DNA from: Halomonas sp. LBP4
GTDB lineage: Bacteria > Pseudomonadota > Gammaproteobacteria > Pseudomonadales > Halomonadaceae
NCBI RefSeq assembly: GCF_003202205.1
Contig: NZ_PDOG01000005.1
Coordinates: forward strand, 3,533-40,798
Direction: 5' to 3'
Length of the DNA: 37,266 nucleotides
In this document: piece after piece, positions 31,141-37,266 of the stretch
Position numbering within the stretch: position 1 is the stretch's first letter
How the letters are laid out: every line of letters begins with the position of its first letter
The notes under the pieces: model-generated
Database searches by the model: none
Seen by the model: the letters and a program-made list of their open reading frames with translations, nothing else
What the model was told of the DNA's origin: nothing
Program-made: the position numbers and the translations under genes

Positions 31141-31167
31141 CCTTCCCACTGCAGTAAGGTCTACCGT
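31137..31167 (+). promoter_or_regulatory. CueR-type promoter of the cueR-copA2 operon
   Basis: TTGACC (31137-31142), a 19-base spacer and TACCGT (31162-31167). The operator ACCTTCCCACTGCAGTAAGG is close to the classic CueR box (CCTTCC...GGAAGG). It lies 45 bases upstream of the regulator gene at 31213. Confidence 0.88.
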
Positions 31168-31212
31168 ATTCATATCTAACATGCGTCGCACCGAAGACTT
31201 TGGGAGCGATCC

Positions 31213-31629
31213 ATGAATATCGGTGATGCGAGCAGGCTCAGCGGTGTCACAGCCAAGATGATCCGCTACTACGAGGCAGTCGGGCTGATCCCGGTGCCAC
31301 TCCGGGGGGCGAACGACTATCGCCACTACCGGCCCCACGACATCCATTGGCTGCGATTCATACGCCGTGCCCGGGACCTCGGGTTCTCGCTGGAGCAGAC
31401 GCGCCAATTGATCACGCTCTGGCAGGATCATGAACGCTCGAGTGCCGAGGTGAAACGAATCGCCACAGATCATGTTGCCGAGCTGAACGACAAGATCTGC
31501 CAGATGGCGGCGATGCGGGAGACCCTCGTCGAACTCGCCGAAAACTGCCAGGGCGATCACCGGCCCGAGTGCCCCATCCTGAGGGACCTGGCCGACGACG
31601 AGATGACAGCAACCAGCCGCGTGTCATGA
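31213..31629 (+). CDS. cueR: CueR-type copper-responsive regulator
   Basis: A 138-residue MerR-family protein with the complete CueR sensor set: S77 (ERSSAEV), C112 and C120 in [14 protein letters not shown], at exactly the E. coli CueR positions and with the seven-residue gap that selects Cu(I), Ag(I) and Au(I). The winged helix reads [20 protein letters not shown]. It controls its own promoter at 31137-31167 and hence copA2, 25 bases downstream. Of the four MerR proteins in the window only this one has a canonical, assignable metal site. Confidence 0.94.
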   Translation: MNIGDASRLSGVTAKMIRYYEAVGLIPVPLRGANDYRHYRPHDIHWLRFIRRARDLGFSLEQTRQLITLWQDHERSSAEVKRIATDHVAELNDKICQMAAMRETLVELAENCQGDHRPECPILRDLADDEMTATSRVS

Positions 31630-31654
31630 GTTTTTGCGCGACGGAGGATTCGTC

Positions 31655-34057
31655 ATGGCAAAAGATCCTGTCTGTGGCATGAACGTCGACCCCGCAGCGG
31701 CGGAAAGCCTCGAACATCGCGGAGAGCGTTACCATTTCTGTGGCAGTCACTGCGCCGAGCGCTTTCGCGAGGATCCGGACGCCGTGCTTGCCGATACCTC
31801 GGCGGCGGCGGAGCCCAGTGGCAGGGCCAACTATTTCTGTCCCATGTGTCCCGGCGTGGAGAGCGATGAGCCGGGGGAGTGTCCCAAATGCGGCATGGCG
31901 CTGGAGCCCATCAAGCCGCAGCCGTCGTCGAGGGTCCAGTACACTTGCCCGATGCATCCGGAGGTGCGGCAGGATGAGCCTGGCGATTGCCCCAAGTGCG
32001 GCATGGCGCTCGAGCCGATGACCGTATCGGCCGAGGAGAAGAGCCCCGAGCTCGTCGACATGACGCGCCGCTTCTGGGTCGGCGCCGTCTTCACGGTGCC
32101 GGTCCTCGTGCTGGCCATGGGCGGCTTGTTGCCGGGGCTCGGCCCTCTTCTGGATCTGGAGCGCGCTGTCCCGCGCGACCTCTCCCACTGGCTCGAGCTT
32201 GCTTTCGCGACACCGGTCGTTCTGTGGGCCGGCTGGCCGTTCTTCCAGCGCGGATGGATGTCGGTGGCGACGTGGAACCTCAACATGTTCACGCTGATCG
32301 CCATCGGTGTCGGCGCAGCCTATGCTTATAGCGCCGTGGCGACCTTGGCTCCCGGGATCTTTCCAGCGGCGTTTCGCGGCCCATCCGGCGAGATCGGCGT
32401 CTACTACGAAGTGGCCGCCGTGATCGTCGTGCTGGTGCTCCTCGGCCAGGTGCTGGAGCTGCGCGCCCGCGAGCGGACGGGAGGCGCGCTACGCGCGCTT
32501 CTCGACCTGGCGCCGCAGACCGCGCGGCGGATAACCACGGGCGGTGACGAGGACGAGGTTCCGCTCGATCAGGTCCAGCACGGCGACCGACTGCGCGTGC
32601 GCCCGGGCGACAAGGTGCCGGTCGACGGCGAGGTCGTCGAAGGGCACAGCGCGGTCGACGAGTCGATGGTGACGGGCGAGCCCATGCCCGTGGAAAAGAC
32701 GGCGGGCGCCAAGGTCATCGGCGGTACCGTCAACGCCACCGGCAGCTTCGTGATGCAAGCCGAACGCGTGGGCAGCGAGACCATGCTGGCGCAGATCGTC
32801 CAAATGGTCGCCGAGGCGCAGCGTTCGCGCGCGCCCATCCAGCGGCTCGCCGACGTGGTGGCGGGCTACTTCGTGCCGGCCGTGGTGGGGGTTGCCGTGC
32901 TCGCCTTCATCGCCTGGGCGATCTTCGGGCCGCCGCCAGCCCTGGCGCACGCGCTGGTGGCCGCCGTCGCCGTGCTCATTATCGCGTGCCCCTGCGCGCT
33001 CGGCCTGGCGACGCCGATGTCGATTCAGGTCGGTGTCGGCCGCGGCGCGCAGGCCGGCGTGCTGATCAAGAACGCCGAGGCCCTCGAACGCTTCGAGAAG
33101 GTCGACACGCTGGTCGTCGACAAGACCGGCACGCTGACCGAGGGCAGACCGCGTGTCGTCGCCGTCGAAACCGGCGACGGGATCGGCGAAGACGAGCGCC
33201 TGCGCCTTGCGGCGAGCCTTGAGCGGTCGAGCGAGCACCCGCTCGCGGCCGCGATCGTCGAGGCGGCGCGAGAGCGCAAGCTCAAGCTCTCCGACGCCGA
33301 CGACTTCGATGCACTCACCGGCAAGGGTGTCATCGGCACGGTCGAGGGCCGTCGGATCGCGCTTGGCAACACGCGCCTCCTCGACGACCTGAGCCTCGAG
33401 GCCGGACGCTTCGGCAAAACGGCGGACGAGCTGCGCCGGGACGGCCAGACGGTGATGTTCGTCGTGGTGGATGGCACGGTCGCCGGCCTGATCGGCGTCG
33501 CGGATCCGATCAAGGAGACGACGGCGAACGCGATCCAGGAGCTCCGTGCGGATGGTCTGCGCGTCGTCATGCTCACCGGGGACAACCGCACGACCGCCGA
33601 AGCCGTTGCTCGCAAGCTCGGCATCGACGAGATCGAAGCCGAGGTGCTGCCGCAGGAGAAGGGCGAGATCGTCCGGAAATACAAGGCGGAAGGCCGGGTC
33701 GTTGCGATGGCCGGGGACGGCGTGAACGACGCGCCGGCTCTGGCGGAGGCTGATGTCGGCATCGCCATGGGCACCGGCACCGACGTGGCGATCCAGAGCG
33801 CCGGTGTCACCCTGATAAAGGGCGATCTTTCCGGCATCGTGCGCGCGCGGCACCTGAGCCGCAGCGTGATGCGGAACATCCGGCAGAACCTGTTCCTCGC
33901 CTTCGTTTACAACTCGCTCGGCGTTCCCGTGGCCGCAGGCGTGCTCTATCCGGTTTTCGGGCTTTTGTTGAGTCCCATCATCGCGGCCGCGGCGATGAGC
34001 CTGAGCTCGCTATCCGTTGTTAGCAACGCGCTGCGCCTACGGGCAACAAAGATCTAG
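31655..34057 (+). CDS. copA: Copper P1B-type ATPase with YHS and two HMBD modules
   Basis: An 800-residue copper-transporting ATPase. In place of HMA domains, the N-terminus has a YHS domain ([27 protein letters not shown]; residues 1-45) and two heavy-metal-binding modules, [20 protein letters not shown] (about 60-82) and [20 protein letters not shown] (about 96-118). The core has [52 protein letters not shown] and the Cu-type [12 protein letters not shown]. Length and modules fit the SilP/CopA group. ATG at 31655 follows GGAGGA. It is co-directional with cueR and ends 17 bases before a small Met-rich peptide gene. Confidence 0.95.
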   Translation: MAKDPVCGMNVDPAAAESLEHRGERYHFCGSHCAERFREDPDAVLADTSAAAEPSGRANYFCPMCPGVESDEPGECPKCGMALEPIKPQPSSRVQYTCPMHPEVRQDEPGDCPKCGMALEPMTVSAEEKSPELVDMTRRFWVGAVFTVPVLVLAMGGLLPGLGPLLDLERAVPRDLSHWLELAFATPVVLWAGWPFFQRGWMSVATWNLNMFTLIAIGVGAAYAYSAVATLAPGIFPAAFRGPSGEIGVYYEVAAVIVVLVLLGQVLELRARERTGGALRALLDLAPQTARRITTGGDEDEVPLDQVQHGDRLRVRPGDKVPVDGEVVEGHSAVDESMVTGEPMPVEKTAGAKVIGGTVNATGSFVMQAERVGSETMLAQIVQMVAEAQRSRAPIQRLADVVAGYFVPAVVGVAVLAFIAWAIFGPPPALAHALVAAVAVLIIACPCALGLATPMSIQVGVGRGAQAGVLIKNAEALERFEKVDTLVVDKTGTLTEGRPRVVAVETGDGIGEDERLRLAASLERSSEHPLAAAIVEAARERKLKLSDADDFDALTGKGVIGTVEGRRIALGNTRLLDDLSLEAGRFGKTADELRRDGQTVMFVVVDGTVAGLIGVADPIKETTANAIQELRADGLRVVMLTGDNRTTAEAVARKLGIDEIEAEVLPQEKGEIVRKYKAEGRVVAMAGDGVNDAPALAEADVGIAMGTGTDVAIQSAGVTLIKGDLSGIVRARHLSRSVMRNIRQNLFLAFVYNSLGVPVAAGVLYPVFGLLLSPIIAAAAMSLSSLSVVSNALRLRATKI
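33566..33681. repeat. 116-bp segment repeated at the right edge
   Basis: Inside copA2, from the MLTGD codons to EIVRK. The same 116 bases occur at 37151-37266 with one mismatch (AAC here, AAG there). The copies are 3585 bases apart and in the same orientation. The flanking sequence to the left is only moderately similar. Confidence 0.9.
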
Positions 34058-34074
34058 ACTGCGCCATATCCAAG

Positions 34075-34164
34075 ATGGACGGGATGAATTGGATGATGGG
34101 CGGTATGGCGCTGGTCGTTCTCGTGCCCGGGATCGTCGCGCGCATCGAATATCTGGGGAGGTAG
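34075..34164 (+). CDS. 29-residue Met-rich membrane peptide
   Basis: ATG at 34075 gives MDGMNWMMGGMALVVLVPGI and VARIEYLGR before TAG at 34162. Methionines cluster before a single helix, much like the 44-residue peptide near copA1. The ribosome site is weak and the length marginal; the parallel position behind a copper ATPase is the main support. Confidence 0.45.
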   Translation: MDGMNWMMGGMALVVLVPGIVARIEYLGR

Positions 34165-34191
34165 GACAGAACTTTTGGGAGGAACACCGGC

Positions 34192-36732
34192 ATGAGCGAG
34201 GAAACAGACGTCGTCATTCTGACCGGGAGCAGCGGCTTTATCGGCTCGGCTGTCGTCGAAAAACTAGTCGGACGCTTCGCCCTTATCGGCTTCGACCGGG
34301 AAACCCCGCCTCACCCTCCGGCGTCCGCAGAATGCGTCTGCATCGATCTTACCGACGATGAGAGCGTCGAGGCCGCCTTGCGCCGGGTACGGGCGGCCTA
34401 CGGCAACCGGATCGCCTCGGTGATCCACCTTGCCGCGTATTTCGATCTGACCGGCGAGCCCAATCCCAAATACGAGCAGGTGACTGTCCGCGGCACCGAG
34501 CGGCTGCTGCGCGGACTGCAAGATTTCGAAGTCGAACAATTCGTGTTCGCAAGCACGATGCTGGTTCACGCGCCGGGCGAGCGCGGCCAGCCCATTGACG
34601 AGGACTGGCCGCTCGACCCGAAGCTCCCCTACCGGGACTCCAAGATTCGGACGGAGCGACTGATCCATGAGCAGCGTGGCTCGATTCCAGCGGTTCTGGT
34701 GCGTCCCGCCGGGGTCTATGACGACCTGTGCCACTCGGCCTTTCTGTCGAGCCAGATCGCCCGGATCTACGAGCGAAAGCTGATCAGCCACGCCTATCCC
34801 GGCGACCTCCGAACCGGACAACCGTTCCTGCATCTCGACGACTTGACCGACGCCTTGCTTGCAATCGTCGAGCATCGCAACGCGCTGCCGCCGGAGCTTC
34901 CCCTGCTTCTCGGAGAGCCTCAGACGTTGAGTTTCGGGGAGCTGCAGCGGGAACTCGGACGCCTCATCCATGACGAGGAATGGGAGACCCGGCAGATCCC
35001 CAAATCCCTGGCCAGAACGGGCGCCTGGATCGAGGACGAAATCCTCGATGAGGATCCATTCATCAGGCCCTGGATGGTTGACATCTCGGATGACCATTAC
35101 GAGATCGACATCTCGCGTGCCCGGGGCCTGCTCGACTGGGAGCCAAAGCATTCGCTGCGCGACACCCTCCCGAAGATCGTCGACACCCTCAAGGACGATC
35201 CGTACGGCTGGTACAAGGCGAACAAGCTGAACGCGGCGCCAATGGCCGCGGCCGGGGCAGAGGAGGCACAGGAGAAGCGGGCCGAGGCGGATCCGGTCTG
35301 GCATCGCGAGATGATGCGCAAGCACATGGCGAACATGCAGCTCATGCATTTCGACATGCTCTGGGTACACTTCCTCACCATTCTCCTCGGCCTCTGGCTC
35401 GCGACCAGCCCGTTCGTTTTCGGCACATTCGACGAGACGAGCTTCCGCGAAGCGGTACTGCGCGTCACGGAGGAACGCGGGTTGTGGGAACCCGCGCAGC
35501 GCAGCGCGCTGACCGCCTGGAACGACCTGATAAGCGGTCTCCTGATCGCGCTGTTCGGCGCCCTGTCGCTGTCGACCCGGTTCAGATGGGCGCCATGGGC
35601 GAACACGACCATCGGCGTCTGGCTCTTGTTCGCACCCCTGGTTTTCTGGACGCCGAGCGCCGCGGTCTATGCCAACGATACCGCGATCGGCGCCCTGGTG
35701 ATCGCCTTCGCGATACTGGTGCCGATGATGCCCGGCATGAGCCACGAAGGCATGATGGATTCCTCCGACGTGCCGCCGGGCTGGAGCTACAGCCCGTCGA
35801 CATATCTGCAGCGCCTGCCGATCATCGCGCTCGGCTTCGTCGGCTTCGTCATTGCCAGATGGCTCGCAGCCTACCAACTCGGTCACGTCGACAACGTGTG
35901 GGAGCCGTTCTTTTCCGGCGATGCGGCGCGTAACGGCACGGAGTTCGTCATCACCTCTGAGGTCTCCCGCGCCTGGCCGATCGCCGACGGCGGCCTGGGC
36001 GCCGTCAGCTACATGTTCGAGGTGCTGATGGGGGTAATGGGCGGACGTGCCCGCTGGCGGACCATGCCGTGGATGGTGCTGCTCTTCGGCATCGTGGTCG
36101 TCCCGCTCGGGTTCATCAGCATCTATTTCATCATCATCCAGCCGATCGTGATTGGCACTTACTGCACGCTCTGCCTGCTTGCTGCGCTCGCGATGCTGAT
36201 CATGATCCCCTACTCGCTCGATGAGCTCGTGGCGATGGGGCAGTTCTTGGTCCTCAACACACGGCGCGGCCGGCCGTTCTGGCGTGCGTTCTTCATGGGC
36301 GATGCTCTGCCAGGCAGCGGCATCGACAAGCGGCCAGATTTCGGCGCTGCGTTTGGCGACATGATCGCCTCCGCGGCCCGCGGCGTGACCGTCCCGTGGA
36401 CGCTCGTTGCAAGCGCCCTCCTGGGCCTGTGGCTGATGTTCAGCCGACTCGTCTTCGGGACCGTACCCCCAATGGCGGACAGCGACCATCTGGTCGGCGC
36501 CCTCGTCATCACCGTCGCGGTCAGTGCCATGGCCGAAGTGGCGCGGCCCCTCCGCTTCATCAATGTCCTGTTTGGCCTTTGGCTGATTGGGGCACCGGCG
36601 TTGCTTGCGGGCGCATCAACACCTGCCACAGCTGGAAGTGTCCTCGTCGGGATCCTGCTGATCGGTCTCAGCCTGCCGCGCGGATCCAGGAGCAATGAGC
36701 ATTACGGAGCTTGGGACCGGTTTGTGTTTTGA
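34192..36732 (+). CDS. SDR epimerase - SPW - VKOR-like - SPW fusion protein
   Basis: An 846-residue multidomain protein. Residues 1-345: extended SDR/NAD-dependent epimerase fold with the NAD loop LTGSSGFIGSAV and catalytic YRDSK (near 147). Residues 390-520: SPW-type membrane repeats (LTILLGLWLATSPFVFG; TTIGVWLLFAPLVFW). Residues 537-685: VKOR-like four-helix domain with GTYCTLCLLAAL, CxxC at 658/661. Residues 730-810: two more SPW repeats. VKOR enzymes normally also have a loop cysteine pair; the matching region (TSEVSRAWPIADGG) has none, so thiol shuttling may be lost or use a partner. ATG at 34192 has GGGAGG upstream. Membrane-bound; substrate of the SDR part unknown. Confidence 0.88.
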   Translation: MSEETDVVILTGSSGFIGSAVVEKLVGRFALIGFDRETPPHPPASAECVCIDLTDDESVEAALRRVRAAYGNRIASVIHLAAYFDLTGEPNPKYEQVTVRGTERLLRGLQDFEVEQFVFASTMLVHAPGERGQPIDEDWPLDPKLPYRDSKIRTERLIHEQRGSIPAVLVRPAGVYDDLCHSAFLSSQIARIYERKLISHAYPGDLRTGQPFLHLDDLTDALLAIVEHRNALPPELPLLLGEPQTLSFGELQRELGRLIHDEEWETRQIPKSLARTGAWIEDEILDEDPFIRPWMVDISDDHYEIDISRARGLLDWEPKHSLRDTLPKIVDTLKDDPYGWYKANKLNAAPMAAAGAEEAQEKRAEADPVWHREMMRKHMANMQLMHFDMLWVHFLTILLGLWLATSPFVFGTFDETSFREAVLRVTEERGLWEPAQRSALTAWNDLISGLLIALFGALSLSTRFRWAPWANTTIGVWLLFAPLVFWTPSAAVYANDTAIGALVIAFAILVPMMPGMSHEGMMDSSDVPPGWSYSPSTYLQRLPIIALGFVGFVIARWLAAYQLGHVDNVWEPFFSGDAARNGTEFVITSEVSRAWPIADGGLGAVSYMFEVLMGVMGGRARWRTMPWMVLLFGIVVVPLGFISIYFIIIQPIVIGTYCTLCLLAALAMLIMIPYSLDELVAMGQFLVLNTRRGRPFWRAFFMGDALPGSGIDKRPDFGAAFGDMIASAARGVTVPWTLVASALLGLWLMFSRLVFGTVPPMADSDHLVGALVITVAVSAMAEVARPLRFINVLFGLWLIGAPALLAGASTPATAGSVLVGILLIGLSLPRGSRSNEHYGAWDRFVF

Positions 36733-36782
36733 ATTCTCCGGGCTCACCAGAGAAAGAGGCGCAACGAGAAGGAAGATTTGCA

Positions 36783-37266
36783 ATGGAAGCGAGAGATTAA
36801 TGCCCCACGACATGGTCATCGTACGCCCGGATACGCCGGTGGGAGACACCGCCGAGGCGCTGCTGAACCGGCGAATCAGCGGGGTCCATGTCGTTGACCC
36901 CAAGAAGAAGCTCATCGCGATTGTGAGCGAAGGAAACCTCATGCGGCGGCCGAAACCGGGACCGAGCGGGACGCGTGGTGTGGAGGTGGCGGAGTGGACG
37001 CAGCGTGCCGAGACGCTGCAATCCGAAGGGCAAACCGTGATGTTCCTGGTAGCCGATGGTCAGGTTGCGGGGCTGATCGGTGTCGCCGACCCGATCAAGG
37101 AAACCACCTCGCAGGCGATCCGGACGCTACAGGCCGACGGTCTGCGCATAGTCATGCTCACCGGGGACAAGCGCACGACCGCCGAAGCCGTTGCTCGCAA
37201 GCTCGGCATCGACGAGATCGAAGCCGAGGTGCTGCCGCAGGAGAAGGGCGAGATCGTCCGGAAATA
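36783..37266 (+). pseudogene. CBS-domain / P-type ATPase chimera, frameshifted at its start, cut by the window edge
   Basis: A good ribosome site (AAGGAAG) precedes ATG 36783, which reads MEARD and stops at TAA; the frame reopens at an overlapping ATG (36800) as MPHDMVIVRPDTPVGDTAEA. A CBS protein would read MEARD-I-MPHDM, so one base seems lost. The CBS half-domain (RISGVHVVDPKKKLIAIVSE) ends near residue 50 and is joined to the P-domain of a copper ATPase ([48 protein letters not shown]). From 37151 on it matches copA2 almost base for base. The normal TGDN reads TGDK. Translation from 36800 could still give a chimeric protein. Confidence 0.78.
37151..37266. repeat. Second copy of the copA2 116-bp segment
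   Basis: Matches 33566-33681 with a single C-to-G change and runs to the last base of the window, so its true length is not known. It lies inside the CBS/ATPase chimera. Confidence 0.9.

Noticed and set aside
32489..33853. A long minus-strand frame inside copA2
   Set aside because: Mirror of the P-type ATPase core; the plus strand carries every ATPase motif.
34264..36489. A 741-codon open frame opposite the SDR-SPW-VKOR gene
   Set aside because: It is an antisense shadow in GC-rich DNA, with Arg/His/Glu-rich composition and no domain, whereas the plus strand has clear motifs throughout.
1..37266. CRISPR arrays, tRNA or rRNA genes
   Set aside because: No regularly spaced short repeats, no cloverleaf with a conserved T-arm, and no rRNA segments were seen on either strand.

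Overview
The window looks like an accessory, metal- and redox-stress island from a gammaproteobacterium. Gene families, a Rieske gene with its own promoter region, and a moderately high-GC background suggest Halomonas or a relative (Halomonadaceae); this is inference, since no rRNA or housekeeping marker is present. The far right block (about 31.6-37.3 kb) is richer in G and C, with codon use more like an alphaproteobacterium, so it was probably acquired separately.

Layout. (1) 1-3.95 kb, minus strand: a secreted thiol/copper operon behind a MerR-type promoter (Met-rich periplasmic protein, SCO, DUF411, TlpA, small Cys-rich membrane protein, CcdA, BNR-repeat protein that runs off the left edge). 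(2) 3.9-4.8 kb: a divergent merR plus a broken tauE, forming one copy of a roughly 900-bp module. (3) 4.9-6.6 kb: an isoprenylcysteine-methyltransferase-like gene behind an orphan MerR-type promoter, then an orphan Rieske gene (petA) without petB/petC. (4) 6.9-17.3 kb, minus strand: a remodelled tellurium-resistance (ter) stress cluster, terB-terC-terD, DUF1523, an IS1595 remnant, then TRSP-phosphoribosyltransferase, HAD phosphatase, StiP-type phosphoribosyltransferase/PELOTA, CitE-like lyase, a frameshifted TerD-superfamily gene, terZ-like and terA-like genes. (5) 17.4-18.4 kb: the second copy of the merR/tauE module in direct orientation, with an intact tauE but a nonsense-truncated merR. 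(6) 18.0-24.4 kb, minus: tauE, free-standing DsbD-alpha domain, lgt, ccmI, ccmH, ccmG, ccmF, i.e. the haem-ligation half of cytochrome c maturation without ccmABCDE. (7) 24.5-30.0 kb, minus: TVP38 protein, DsbG, a 44-residue membrane peptide, a two-HMA copper ATPase, a MerR regulator and a peroxiredoxin. (8) 30.2-37.3 kb, plus: a second ccdA, a canonical CueR (S77, C112, C120), a YHS/HMBD copper ATPase, a 29-residue peptide, an 846-residue SDR-SPW-VKOR-like-SPW fusion and a CBS/P-type-ATPase chimera cut by the right edge.

Together the genes suggest envelope copper handling (two P1B ATPases, SCO, DUF411, Met-rich protein), thiol-disulfide relays that need CcdA/TauE-type electron carriers, and Ter-type intracellular stress signalling. 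The common thread is regulatory: eight promoters have the MerR layout (TTGACC, 19-20 bp spacer, TA...T), and only some have a regulator next door. The direct repeats around the ter block, the IS remnants, and several frameshifted or chimeric genes show an island still being rearranged.
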